Positions 11,524 through 25,100 of a stretch of DNA of 64,000 bases are shown one piece after another (position 1 is the stretch's first letter; each line of letters starts with the position of its first letter). Made by a program: the position numbers and the translations under genes. This DNA is from Trema orientale (Eukaryota > Streptophyta > Magnoliopsida > Rosales > Cannabaceae): the NCBI GenBank assembly GCA_002914845.1, contig JXTC01000012.1, forward strand, positions 1,373,670-1,437,669, in the 5' to 3' direction. Under the pieces are notes generated by a model, which was not told the origin of the DNA, ran no database searches, and saw nothing but the letters and a program-made list of their open reading frames with translations.

Positions 11524-11667
11524 TATTTTGCCTCACAGAGATAAAATTAATTATAAAAAAAATCCAACAAAAAAAAAAAAAGGAAAAGAAAGAGAGAGAG
11601 AGACAAAGACAGATAAGAATTTGGGCTTTGCAGATATCTGAAATGCAGATAGTTAGGTGGGTTCTCC

Positions 11668-11676
11668 TATTATATA
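11668..11676 (-). promoter_or_regulatory. Candidate TATA box of the GGT gene
   Basis: TATATAATA on the minus strand, about 145 bp upstream of the reconstructed start codon at 11523. Between them is an AG/CT-rich leader (about 11580-11640), typical of plant 5' untranslated regions. Confidence 0.45.
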
Positions 11677-11679
11677 GGC

Positions 11680-12788
11680 CGTCCAATTACTGGTTTCTAT
11701 TCCTGTCCCCGTGTCCCGTATAAAGTATGATGTAAGGAAAGAAACGTATTAAACTCTCCCAAAAATAAATAAATAAATAAATTTCGTTGGTTACCTAGTC
11801 AGCTTGCCGTCCAAATGCATGAACAGCGATTGGTGGAATTATTTTATCATTTTTCACCCGAATATGTTATGTTGCTCTCACCAAAACTTATACTGGGATT
11901 ATTGTGATTTTTTTTGCAAATTTTAATATTTCAATCATTACTCCTATTTCATTTCTTTGTATGATCATTGATCATCTCAAATGCATTTATACTAAAAAAA
12001 AAAAAAAAAGTGCTAAACTTAAATTTAAGTTAGCACACATTTTTTAGATTTTACTCTAATGCAAACATATTAAAAACAATATTATTTTGCATTTAAAAAC
12101 TATTTTTATTTACAAAGTACATGTTTTCTACTACGAAATCTTTTTATTTTATCATCTGGTTTATTAATCATAATAACTCTATTGTATTCATAAAGTGTGT
12201 GGACAATATTTTCTGTTTTATGAAATATGTAAGTAGCAAAATAGTAAATGAGAGCTCTAATTTATATGTATCAACTTTGGCCATATTGTAAAATATATAC
12301 ATATTTTAGATTTCAAAATAATGATAATATTGTAAATTTTAACCATGCTATAAAGATGATATTGTACATTTATGATAATGACAATATTAAAAATTTAAAC
12401 ACATATTACAATAACAATATTGTAAATTAATACACATGTTAAATTTTAATATATGTTATTTTTTATGTTATATTTAATACAATATTTAACACGTGCTAAA
12501 AATTATGTTAAATTTGACACGTTTGGAGAGACAATTTTTAAACAATGCTAAAAACTATCCTAAATATAACATTGATACGTGTTACAACACTCCCATTTGG
12601 ACATACTATTATGACAACAAAGTGTCAAAGTTTGAAAACTGTGCAATGTTATATTAAAAGTTAATTAATTAATTCTTTGTTTATTATTAAATTTTTATAA
12701 ACTCTCTCTTCTTCTTTGCACCATGACACGGAAAACTATGCATAGAACTACGTTATCTAGGAATTGAGATGCTAATTTCTGTTCATGT
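11680..12788. other. Gene-free AT-rich sequence
   Basis: No coding signal. At about 12010-12600 there is a loose array of 'AATATTGTAAATTTTAA'-type and 'AACACGTGTTA/ACGTGCTAA' motifs, probably a decayed element, but I see no ends. TATTATTGTT at 12789-12798 begins the target duplication of the next element. Confidence 0.45.
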
Positions 12789-12798
12789 TATTATTGTT

Positions 12799-14008
12799 AG
12801 GGATAATATCAAAAAAAAAAAAAAAAAGAAAAGCCCATAAGCCTCAGTGTTTTTTCAAAAGAAAAACACACATTTTCATAAAAATGTTAATTAAAACATT
12901 CCATTTTCAGTTTTCTAATCATTCCATAAAAAGTCAAAATTAGAGTTTAATTTTTCAAAAAAGACATTTTTACCCATTTTAACTCAGATAAAATAAATGT
13001 TGAAAAGAATTATTAAAATGAAAATTAAAAAAAAGAAAAGCTAAAAAAAAAAAAAAAAAGGAAAAGATGGATGTTGAAACGATTAAAGCAAAGAAAGTAG
13101 AGGCGGGATAACACGAAACGCGATCGTTTGATTTGCTTGTTGGAATGAAGAAAGACTCATTCAACACTCTTCTTCGCTCATATCACACTCGACTGCGTAC
13201 ATAGATTACCAAAGTCTTCCACTTCTCGGCAGCGACGATAAGCGAGATTAACACTGTCTCATTGTGTTTCCATCTGAGGTGAACTAGTCGGATGAACTGG
13301 CTGAGACAAGGGTTGTCAAAAGAAGAAGAGGAAGTCCTGGGTTTCAGGATTAATCTAAAAAAGCCCTTCAAAATGTTACTTTTCTGCTTTTTGCCTCATT
13401 TATTGTTAGTTCTATGGAGAAAATTTGAACTTCATTGTGTAAGTTGCTTTTGATTATAGCATTATTTCTTTTTTTTTTCTTTCTTTTTTTATTTTTTTAT
13501 TTTATGTATTGGGTTGTTGTTTTAAAGTTTGTCTAAGCTGAATGTTTCCATGAATATTGTTTTAGTTGGTGTTTTGATTATAAATTGTGTTATTAATTTA
13601 AAATTGTTGTTAATTTTGGGTTCCATCTGTCGCATAAGTCATAACATGCTCGAGTACTTTTTTTTTTTCCTTTTTTTAATTGCATATGCTTCCTCCTTTG
13701 TCGAGAGTTTTTTTTTTCTTCTTTTAATTTTTTTTTCTTAGTCATTTTTTTTCACTTTTAATAATCTAAACTCTTTCTTTTTTTAATAATATACTTTTTT
13801 ATATTTATCTTATATGAATTTAAAAGGGTAAAAAAGTATTTTTGAAAATCTTAAACTCTAATTTTGACTTTTTATGAGGAATTGATGAGATTTAATAGAA
13901 AATAAAAAATGGAATGTTTTAATTGATATTTATGAAAAGGTGTGTTTTTTTTTTTTTTTTTGTTGGAAAAAACACTAAATTTTATGGATTTTTTTAAATA
14001 TTATCTCT
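12799..14008. mobile_element. Mutator-like element with long TIRs and unique core (Pack-MULE-like)
   Basis: 1210 bp bounded by inverted repeats about 175 bp long. The outer ends are AGGGATAATATC on the left and AGAGATAATATT read inward from the right. The left arm (12820-12970) matches the reverse complement of about 13820-13990, including the blocks AACACACATTTTCATAAA, AAAACATTCCATTTT and CATAAAAAGTCAAAATTAGA. The flanks are TATTATTGTT (12789-12798) and TATTATTATT (14009-14018), a 9-10 bp duplication with one mismatch. No transposase is present. The core at about 13060-13400 is less AT-rich and has codon-like texture, unlike the arms, suggesting captured host sequence; I do not recognise the source. 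Confidence 0.72.
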
Positions 14009-14018
14009 TATTATTATT

Positions 14019-14229
14019 CTATGAGCGAATTTCTTTCATTCCAGATTGAAATTATTGGAATTTTCAACATTTTAGTGTTAGAAATGGTCCCATTCTGGGG
14101 CAGGACCAGATATTTATTTCAATGGGAGAGAAAAAGAAATTGACTCTTTATTAGAGATGATAACTCGGCCAAGAGTGCCCTCCAGGCACGTTTAGCTGTA
14201 ATATATTCGTGCATTTCTCATGTAGCATG
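14019..14229. other. Intergenic spacer
   Basis: Short stretch between the Mutator-like element and the degenerate tandem array. No feature was recognised. Confidence 0.4.
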
Positions 14230-14650
14230 ATTATTAATTATATCGTGTTCTACTTATGTCTGTTATCGTGTCATTAACGTATCGTGCTTGTCTATTTTCA
14301 TGCCTATTTATTTCTCATTTTCGCTATTATGTTATTATTGTGTCTAATTGTATCAGTTTTGATATTGTACTATGTCCGTGCTTAATCATGTTTGTTTACG
14401 ATATTATGATATTTTCGTGTCTAATCGTTTTTGTTTCCAGTATTATGCTATTTTTGTACTTAATTGTACCCGTTTTAGATACTATGTTATTTTCATACCT
14501 AATTATACTCCATGCTTTTTTTTAATGTCATATATCATTTTTGTACGTAATTATTTTTGTACATAATTATTATTTACATAATTATACCTGTTTTAGATAC
14601 TATGTTATTTTTGTACGTAATTATTTTTGTGCCATCACTGTGCTCATTAT
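14230..14650. repeat. Degenerate ~45-50 bp tandem array
   Basis: Repeated variants of 'TACTATGTTATTTTTGTACG' followed by 'TAATTATACCCGTTTTAGA' run through the block (clear units at about 14400-14635, weaker ones from 14230). The open frames at 14256-14525 and 14372-14566 are by-products of this array, seen as repeated YY-IF-NC motifs in translation, and are not genes. Confidence 0.65.
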
Positions 14651-16778
14651 TAATAGTTAATTGTTATATAATGAAAAAATTATTTGAAAAATTTAGATAA
14701 TTGTTATATAAAAACAAGTCTAAATTAAAATATTACAAGTGCATAATAGAAATGATAGTTAATTTAAAAGTCTATACTTTAAGTACAGCCTAACTAGAAT
14801 AGTGCCTACTCTAATTAAATCAAAGTACATAACTCAAAGTTATAGTTGGCACATACTCAAACTATATTTTTCTTTCTTAACTTTTTAATGGCTTTCTATT
14901 AGAGATGAGTTTTGGCCCTTAGACCTTAATATTTTTTTGAACTCTTTGGCCCAAACTTAATAAATTTTGAGTTTTTTTCTTTTCAAAAAAATTAGCAAAT
15001 GACATAATATTTATATATACGTATAATCTTTATTTGGAAAATATTCCTTTTATTTTTTTCAAATTTTTCTATATATTTATTGTATTAAAATTATGATATA
15101 TATATATATATATATATATATAAGAGTTGAATCTAAGTATATTTTTTTTTTTTGCAAACTCAGTATACATGCCATATTTGTGTGGTGCCGGTTCGAACAC
15201 ATTTATTTATCAAGTTGTATTGACTCGGGTTGTGCCATGTCGTGTCGGCCGACTTATAATCATACCGGCCCATTAGTGACGGCCCGTTTTGAGACCATCT
15301 ATTTTTTATCTCATTTTATTTCTTCCATTATATTTATTTTTTTTCAAAATGGATTAACTTATAATTGGATTTGCTTAAGCTTTTTAAACATTATTAAGCG
15401 CAAAAGCATTTATGGAATCACAAATGGTATAATTTTTTTACTGAAAGTAAAGAAATTCCACTAGTGATATCAATTTCATTGTGCAGGGTGAGGCACATCG
15501 GCGATTTGGCCCAGATGAGGCATTTTTTACTGTAATAAATGGTGTAAGCACAGAATGGTGATCCCTTGTTAAAATTTAGGTGGGCAGAACGAGATTGAGA
15601 TTGAATCATTGAATGCCCCGCACTTGCATGGCCCTAAATATATTTAAGTTATAATTTTGCTTAATATTATTTATTTACATACTAATATTAGGCAACTTTG
15701 AAAATTTAAAAAAAAAAAAAGAGAGAAAAAACGTGAGAAAAATGTATATTATTATGGGTTTTGTTACAATTTTGGGTTTCGATTTTCTACCTTGCTTTTA
15801 TTTGCAATTCACCTAATACTGCATATAATAGTTTATTACTTAGTTTATTAATAGATTAGCTCAAAGTTAGGCTTTTTTTGATATAATAACTTTTATAGGA
15901 TTTGAGATACATGGTGAACTTTCAATGAAAGCAAGACCTTTCTAAATTGGGAAGCCGATACCCCTATGTGAAACATATTATTTATTAAGAATTTTTTGAA
16001 ACCGTCATGCAACTAATTAAATGGTGAATGTTGTAGGAATGATACATGAAAATAGTGGGGAGACGAGAATGATCTAAATAAAAACTGGCCTCAGCCCACT
16101 TGTCTACAGACCTGAATTCCGTTATTAGATCTTAATTATTTAGATTTTGAAGTTTATAACAAATACTGACATAATTAAAGCATAGTTATTAAGTTGGGGT
16201 GTGTTTAAAATTCAGTTTTTAAGTTGGGACATTACTTAAATTTTCAAATAAAATTACATGTCCTTAGCTAAATCTCTCTCCCTGATACTAATTAAATTAT
16301 TTAAAAGTCAGGTTAAATAAAGACAAGCATAACCAACGATTTGAAATTTCAAGCAAAATAAAAAAGCAAAAACAAAGGTTTGAAATTATAAGAGGTGATT
16401 GGAAAAGTAGTTCAGTGATTTAGAAATGAGTTTATACTTTTTTTTTTGTCTTCCATATCCGTGTTAAATGAATTGAGTTGCTCATGTTTGTTTATTCTTC
16501 TGTCGCTCTAGTACTAAACATTTTTTAACTTTAATCAATTAGGAAGTACGAACTAGAAAATGCTTGGTAATACTTTTCTTCTTCTTTATTTTTTTAAAAG
16601 AAAAAAATAAGTGAAAAGAATGGAAAGAATTTTCACAAGGCAATATCTTGGATCTCAGATTTAGTAACGATATTTTATTATAAATCAAATTAATTACGTA
16701 TGTTGTTTAAACATTTTCTCTTATTCTCATGTATGCTCATGCATCATAATAAATCAGATGCTGCGCTTTTTTTTTTAA
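14651..16778. other. Gene-free AT-rich sequence
   Basis: Contains an (AT)n microsatellite at about 15096-15122. A patch at 15180-15300 has CGTGTCGG/CCGGCCC motifs resembling the ends of common plant non-coding repeats. No open frame shows a known family. Confidence 0.5.
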
Positions 16779-16801
16779 NNNNNNNNNNNNNNNNNNNNNN
16801 N
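16779..16801. other. Assembly gap (23 N)
   Basis: A run of undetermined bases. Sequence on either side shares an AATCAGA(T/C)G-type motif next to T runs (about 16752 and 16804-16850), so the gap probably sits in a simple or duplicated sequence that failed to assemble. Another single N is at 17585. Confidence 0.98.
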
Positions 16802-17580
16802 CTTAATCAGACGGGTGAGGAGTGTCCACGTGAGTTTAATCAGACGGTGCTTTTTCTTTTTTTTTTTTTTTCTTTTTAAGTGGGAACTTAATCAATGATT
16901 ACTAATTATTATAAAGATGAAAAAAATAATTTATACATATGTTACTATCAAGATTTAAATCTCTGATCTTTTAAACTCACACACATTTCTCAAATTATGA
17001 ACTAATTCCTCAAATTTTAGACCAATTGAGAATTGACAAGTGCTTCTTACTTTTTAGATAATCTCTCTTAAATTCACGCTTAATAATGCGTTAATGCATC
17101 ATTATTTTGCCATAATGCATTATTTTATGTTTAATGTTAACACGTTGTCTTTTATTTATTTATTTTTTCCGGTAATGATGTTAACAAGTAGTCGCGCAAA
17201 TAAATGTATACACGTGCATTTGGAATATCGGAGTCTGCCAAAAGAGAAACATGTTTTACAATGCGAGGAACACCGAAGTGGGACCCTTTTCATTCGTGAG
17301 GCAGTAAGTAACAAAGAAAACAAATTGCCAATGTCCGAACACGTGTAAAGTCAAAGCAATTAATTTAAAAACCAACTTGTTTTATCATTACAATCAAGCA
17401 CTTTAGTAATTCCCTCAAAAACAATCAAATGAAAAAAGTAAGCACTTACTAATAAAGATGCTGAGAGCCATTAAAGTTGGTAAGGTGACATTTCTACCAC
17501 TCAAAGCAGGCTTTTTGAGAATTGAGGGAATAATTATGTGTCAGTCCACCACCAGTGGTGCTCAGTACTGGTGTCCAGCA
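16802..17580. other. Gene-free AT-rich sequence
   Basis: The frame at 17094-17348 has no recognisable family features. Nothing else could be supported. Confidence 0.45.
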
Positions 17581-17585
17581 CCATN

Positions 17586-17871
17586 TTTGAATGGAAAAAA
17601 ATAGTGGAATGGGTTATAATTAGAATGGAAGTATTGGAATGGACCATTCAAAAACACCTCTTCCCCTCCATTCTCATCCAAGACACAAAAATCCATTCAA
17701 ATAGTTGATGTGACTGATGAACCATTTGAATGGAAAAACTAAATTGTTGAAACAAACACTCATTCCAAAAGACCATTTAAATGGAAAATTTAGAGTTGTT
17801 GAAACAAACACCCATTCAAATGGATTTTCCATTCCAATGGAATGGAATGGGCGAACCAAACGGCCCCTAAA
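17586..17871. mobile_element. Non-autonomous Harbinger-like MITE, copy 2 (inverted)
   Basis: Matches the element at 2971-3330 in the opposite sense: 'GAATGGACCATTCAAAAACA', 'CATTTGAATGGAAAAACT' and the terminal 'GGGCGAACCAAACGGCCCC'. The left end is cut short or obscured by the N at 17585. Overlapping open frames on both strands here are by-products of the repeat. Confidence 0.6.
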
Positions 17872-19150
17872 CTTTTCTTCTATGCAATTTTGGAGAAAAA
17901 GGAGAATGGTTGCTGCCGTGGCGTACTCTTCAGCACCAAATTTGAATCCGTGCCTTCATACTGGCGAAAACAAACATTACCAACTTATTTTCTTCCTTTA
18001 ATCAAAATCATAATTATATTAAGAATAATGCTAAACATTCTACCTCATATGACGTAACAATTTATAATTGACCAAATCATATTGTTCTACTAGCAACTAT
18101 TGAAAAAAAAAAAAACATTAAATAATAAATATAGATAACAGGCACGCAACTGAAGAAGAAAATGTAATTAGAGTTCTGGTGAAGATATCTATTCAACTAT
18201 TTTTAATTACCCTCTACTACTTGAATTGCTCTTCTATTGATATGTTGATGAATATACTTGGAAGATAGATATTCATTGTTGTGTGAATTTTTCCAGATTC
18301 TGGAACTCATAAACTTCAACTCTTGAAAAAAAAAAAAAATCAAATAATTACCTTAATTTAATTTAAAGTTTATGACAACTACGTTAGAATTCAATGGGTT
18401 TTAAGCTTACGATAACAACTACTTCACGCAAATAAGACAACTAAAACGAAGAAAAGAAGATAAAAGAAAGGGAAAATCCTTCTATGAATATTTCCCACCG
18501 TGACGGAATAGTAAACTAGAAAGGTCAGAGTTGTAGAGTCGGAGTTCTAGACAACAGAGAGGAAGAGAACGATTTGCATTCTTAAACCGATCTATCCTAT
18601 CAAGTTTGGTGATTCAAAAACATTCATTCATCACACGTCTTGTATTTTTTCCTAGCCAAGGCAAACTTCCCTTCTTAAAATTTGTTGAAACATTAAAACG
18701 CTTTGTTGGATGACCAATTCTCACACCCTGCGTTTTTTTTTTTTTTCTTTTTTTTTTCTTTTTTCTTTTTGGGGACATAATCGGCCAAGGTCAAAATTTC
18801 TAATGAAAAAATGAACTCATTTGATTGGCTGGGACCTTGACTCTCTCTCACCAATACTCTTGATTTTATTACTACAAACAACTAACATGTACAAATAAGT
18901 GTATGCTGCTGCTCAGATCATTACATGGATTCATTCTATGATTAAAAAGAGAAGGCACAAGCTACACATATACATTAACCAAATGTTAGCAATATTTAAA
19001 ACCTTGACTTAATAGGATTTTAGTAACTATATTTCTATGTGAATCCTATACAGCACCAACCAGCTTTCTCAAAACAAGAAAGAATAATCTGGACAGACTA
19101 AAAGACGAATGGATGACTAACTCGGCTCTGTACATTGTCAATGAATGCTT
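17872..19150. other. Intergenic sequence downstream of the glycine-rich gene
   Basis: No coding signal. The part from about 18890 up to the stop codon at 19151 probably holds the 3' untranslated region of the large minus-strand gene. There is a long pyrimidine run at about 18734-18769. Confidence 0.45.
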
Positions 19151-22100
19151 TCATGACTGCCAGAACACATCTGGGTCATTGCTATACAAGGAGTGATCCT
19201 GAATTTCCTGGTTAGCTACATGGCGATCAATAAGCCGTGCTTGGATAATTTTACACACGGCCAATCCAGAAGGAAGCACCCACCATTCACTTTCATCCCT
19301 GCATTCCCCACCAGACCACAAACGCAGAAGCAAGTTTAGATATCGTCTTGACAAACAGAGACTTGTAGGGAATCAACATCACGATTGTGAGGTGACCAAG
19401 TCGGCGAATGATACTTTTAACTTACGTGGCAGGCTAACAGAAAGTTACTTACGTGCTAAAATTCCAGGACTGAAAGTCGGGATGCTTTTTCCTCGAGTGG
19501 GTTGTATAATGAATTAGACCACAAATAAAAGCAACCACCTGCAAGAGAGAAACGTGTCTAAGAATGTAGGATTACAGATTAAACGCTGGGTCACTCTTCA
19601 TAATAGCATCAATAACAAGTCAACCAATTGGAAAGCATCAAAGGCAATTAAGACTTCTTAGGATAAATGTAAAACAAATCTAGAACTGCCTTCAGGTTCG
19701 CAAGAGACTTTTGACAGTGAAACATTTGAATGCTGGTTAGAAGACTAGTGAGAACATAAAATCCAGATGAGCAATACAAGTAACTTTCATACAAATTTCT
19801 AAACCAAATTATCCACAAAACCAAATATTCCACGTGCATATTTATACGTTAAGGAACTTCTTTAAAAGGAAAAGCCATAGAGTCGAGAGAACATACAACA
19901 TTAATCACGGATGTGATATTCCACAGAGCATACACACGTGCAAGACCTGCTGATCGTCTAGGTCCCTGACTAAACAAAGCACTGATTCCCGCTGGGAAGG
20001 GAAATAGTAGACCAAGGGGAAGGAGAAATAGAACTAAAAAAAAGCTGAGCAACGAAATAGAGTACTGTTGCAGCAAAGTGAGGAAGACTAAGCTAAAATC
20101 TCCTAGAAGCAGAATAGAGATGAGCAAACCAACAAGATCCTGTAATAATTTAAGAGAGAAAGAGAGGGTCAGAAAAGCTTCCAAGAATCATAAAATAACT
20201 ATACAATGAGGAAATGCTTAGTAGATTGAGTGAGGCAAGTTTATATATACCTGATGTCCAACAGGCTTAGTATTATATACTATGAAAGAAAAAGGATAAA
20301 AGATAGACTTCTTCTCTTTCAGCACTCTTAAGCTATTGGTGTGCAAAAACCGGCCAAAACACCTTTTATGTGTCATAAAATGTTCACCAGTTCTCAAATG
20401 GTCCAGTTGATAATCCGCATCAAATCTTGGCGCGCTGCAATTTGAACGGTAGGAAGAAAAGTTAGCCTAACTACATAGTACATAACACAAACCGCAAAAA
20501 AAATCATGAGCAGATTGTAACCGTGATTCTTGCCCAGTAAGCAATGAGATATGCTGACTTTCTAGTGATGGGAGCATGGTTTCCTTTTCAGCAGCAGATA
20601 CCACAAGTCCAAACTGGCAATATTCAGAGGCTGTTGGTTGAAACCTAGCAAGATCAACATCTAGACCATACGCCTTTAAGGTAGGGCTCGCATGTGTTCC
20701 AAGCCAGGTAGTAAGATGACTAAACGTTATTTTTAAGTGTCCACAACGTACTAAGCGTAGTTGAGCATTTAGACCAGCCACAAGTCGATACCATTTGGTA
20801 GGCGGGATAGACTGAAAGGTTGCCAAATATACAATCAATAGAGCTTCACTTGAGGAGAAAACAAAGAACTTCAAATAAACCACAACCTCAAAAGATTAAC
20901 AGCTTGCAAACCTGACTCATAAGGCTAGTTAGAATGTTATCACTTTGGAGAGAGAAAGGAGCCATGTAACTTCCATCTCCTCCAAAAACTAAAGATATTG
21001 GAAAACGTTGATGAAGACGAGGAGGAAGATCAGCTCTTTTTTCATCTCCACCAAGGAAAAAGTCGATGTATGCAAGCATTAAATCAGAAGTTGCAGCTAC
21101 CTGCAAAACAAAGTATACTATCTTATAATGTTGATAATATCTAATATAAGTTGCAAAGAAACAATATTCACTTCATCCCTCCAATAAACTTCTACAAAAC
21201 AAAGCATACTATCTTGTAATGTTGATGATATCTAATCTAAGTTGCAAAGAAACAAGATTCACTTCATCCCTCCAATAAACTTCTACAAAACAACCTCATA
21301 GAGTTGCATGTGTATAGGCATGTTAATGTTATTCTTGGGCATTTTGTGATCTACAGTGGAGAAAATTTTCATCATCTTACTTTAGAGTGAGTGACCAAGA
21401 GAATTACAATAGAGTTTTCTAATCAATAATAAAGATAAAAGGAAATTACACGATATTTTTGCTGAGGATAATCTACAGAGTTCTTTTGATATACATTCAT
21501 GCTCTGAGAAAAGTAGAATGTACAGTATAGTTCTAGAAAACATATTATGAATACTTTATTTGGTGACTCAAAAGGTGGAAAACTGAAAAGATGTTGAGAA
21601 ATTAATAAAATGTTTTTTCAATGCCATGTCAAATATTATTTTCCTGAAGATAAAAAAAAATTGTTAAAATCTTGATACTTGTTGGCAACTCTCAGCAACC
21701 ACAAGAGAGAAGCTGCAACGTCAACCGCATTTCTAGCACCCTTGGAACAGTATCAACTCTATTCTCCTTACTACAAATAAGCCAAATAGGAATATACTTT
21801 CTATTGGCTCCAGTAACTAAAATCCATTTGTGTAGACACCCTCGAGCCTTGTACTTCAACTGGAAAACATTGACTGAAAAATAAATTTTCCATGCAACAA
21901 TGACTTAGGAGAGTATTTCCTAGATAAAAGCGCCTTATTCAAACACCAACTCAAATTGCACTTAGAAATGCTGCATACAGCATATAATCACAGATAATTC
22001 AAGTGTATCAGAACACATTTCACAATAGAAGTGTACACATCCACTTTTGTGCCGTTACATCCTTATAGAAGTGTAAGTCTGCACATAGCTAATGTGTTAT

Positions 22101-25100
22101 AGATACTCTAGAGTCTAGAACCAAATTCTAACGTCCCAAAAACTCCTCTTAAGTCAAAAGATAATGTGAAGAAACAAACTCTCCATATGTTTTATGAAGA
22201 AATAAACCTTAAGTCCTTCATAGAGAGCACGTGAACGACAAGAACGCAGGCAAGCATGATCATATTCTGAGCGAACATATTCACGAAGCTGCTGTAATTT
22301 ACTTTTCCGACATCGCTGAAGCCATAACCATGCAAGTGGATATGCAAGGACTGAAAGAATGCTGTAGATTGATCCTTCCCACCACTGGTAAGCTGCTAAA
22401 CCATTAATCTCATCCACAAATCTATTGAATGCATCCTCATATCTGCCATGTAAGGTAAAAGAATTTTATTTCAAAACAAATAACGTTTGTATAGATGACC
22501 ACCTGCAATAACTGGAACTACAACCTGAATTATCATATCAAAGCTTCTTCCATATAAACCAACCATTGTGACCACCAGTAAAAGAGAGCTTACACAATTT
22601 CTTTCACTTGTTGTGGAGGAGAATGAGGTAGATGCCAAGGTTCACTAAAATTATTAGGCCCCATGAAATACATTCTATACACATGATTTTGGGATTCCTC
22701 GTTTCTATGTGTTTCCAGAACCTGGGCAACAACGTGATTTACCTTAATAAGAATATTTTTTAAAAAATGGTAGAAGGCAGACGTATATATTGCATATAAA
22801 GCGGCTCAAACTGCAGAAAAAAGAAAGAACGGTGAACCTCATTTAACGATTCCAGAAAAGGGAAGGAATGATCTATTTGAGAGCCATGTCGAGTAGGCAT
22901 AACGGCTGGTACCTCGTCCGCACCAACATACTTCATCCGTGCAACACTAAGCACTAGAGCTAACAGGATGAGGATACCTAACAGAATAAAACCAAATAAC
23001 CATGGCCCACCAAAAGTGTATATAACCTCTTCCAGTGCTGTATAACAGTTTGGCATGTGATATCTGTCAGAAGTGCATCTATATGGACAGGGAGTCTCGG
23101 TAACACCACCTGTTCAAAAGAATGGCAATTCCTAAGACTATAATAGGTACCATAATAAGAACCTTGGAAAGAGAAAAAGCATGCAGCAATGATATAGCCA
23201 TCCTTCTTAGAAAAGAAGAGTAACATTCATAGTATCTGTTTGGAGGAATACCTCGAACAGTAACATAGATAGCACGGTGGGGAATCCCATACGATGGGCA
23301 ATCATAACAAAGGGCTCTATCAGATCCACTGACATTCTTAAAAGTGCCCACAGGGCATTCCTGAAATCCAAGTTGGCCAAATGGTTAAAGAAAGAAGACT
23401 TACAAGATAAGAACGTCATAAAATCATCATCCCCAGTGGCCAGAGAAAGACTACATAGTACATAAGATGAATATAACATGAACAAAGATTATATATCCAA
23501 ACTCCACACAGCAAATAACAAAACATTTGGAATATGTTGGACGAGAACAACTAGCCAAAGAAATTTTGTGTAAATTTGACTGGGAAAATTTGATGCCGAG
23601 TATGTTTCTCATAATATGCCAAAGTATAATGTTTCAGTTCAAATATTAAAAGTAATTTATCAACTTTTCTAGTCAATGACTGAAACCACACAAGTGTTAG
23701 ATAGTCATGGGACAGGATTAATGAAAGCTACCTCACAGAAAATACCGTAAAGCCCTTTTGGGCAGGCCTTTCCAGTAACCGTTCCATTCTGCCCAGAATG
23801 ACCCTGACCTCTACCAAATCCTCCCCTGCCATGGAGGGGAAATCATGCTTAAGCTAACTGATTTCTCAGAAACCAGTTCCACAAACGAGAAAAAATTACA
23901 AGAGAGAAAATGCTAAGAGCCCCAGACAATCATGCATCAAGACTAAGAAGGATTTAGCTATATGAAATCAAGAAACAACTGGTCTTTTCTTCCATGAGCA
24001 ATAACTCATAAATTTTCAGGTCCCTTATAACATGATATATCATATATGACAAGCCTTCCTCCCTACCAAATACTAATCCTCACTTATCAGATAGAGTTCA
24101 CCATTGAGTTTACTTGTAATAAATGTTTACAGAATGTGTTAGAAACGACAAGCACTCAGAAGTTCTTTTAGCAATTTATTAAGACAATGGTGTGTCTTAT
24201 AATAGACTCTTAAGCAAATCTGCAAATGACACTACTTAACAGTTGACACCCTCATAAAATAAATGGACAATGTAAGGATTCACAAGACAATGAGTCTATG
24301 AAGCAACATGCTAGAACTATCATATCTATATGTGTGTGCGTGTCTCTGTGTTAAATGCATACCCGGTAAGAATGTTTCCTTTCACACTAGCTATCGGTAC
24401 ATATGCATCCCCAGCTGGTATAGCAGACCAGTGAAAGTGAACCCTTCCACCGCCTCCTCCACCACCACCATAAGGACTTCCATGTCCTCCCACAGTTGAG
24501 ATGGTAGAAGAATCACCAAGTGCCAATGTCTGAACAAATAAAAGAATTGTTCCACCAGAGCCACCCCCAGGACCAATTTTTGAGATGGACCTACTATTTT
24601 GTTTTGCCAAATCTTCTCCAAAGCTTTCCCCATCAGCTTTAAGTGAACCATCAACAGATAAACTTAATAATGAACGCCCCATTGAACCCATCACTAACCA
24701 AGAAAAAGGATATAATCACCCATCAGATGGAAAATAAATAACAAGGACACCAGATGAGATTCCAGGATATTAATTATAAAAAAAAAAAAAAACATGGTCA
24801 TCAATGGCTAAAATGGTTAGAAGGCTCCCTTCTCCCAGTAAGTACAATATTGGATGTGAAATTAAAAAAAAAATGGGGATGGGGTTTCAACACCATAGCA
24901 TAACCCCAGGCTACACATCTGGGTCACAAGAATAAATCTGATCAAAGCTGGACTCAATCAATATCACAAAACCAATAAGACTAGTAATTTGATATCTGGA
25001 AGATATGTGATGAGAAACAAGCTATATAGATTATTTAGGATTTAAGATAATATTATTAATTTGGATATTTTATGATTGTTATTAGGTTTTATCTTATTTA

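Noticed and set aside
11414-11641. Plus-strand open frame MMMVMGRRNHRALLHLFF with a signal-peptide look
   Set aside because: It is antisense to the first exon of the minus-strand GGT gene, whose spliced frame gives the expected N-terminal anchor.
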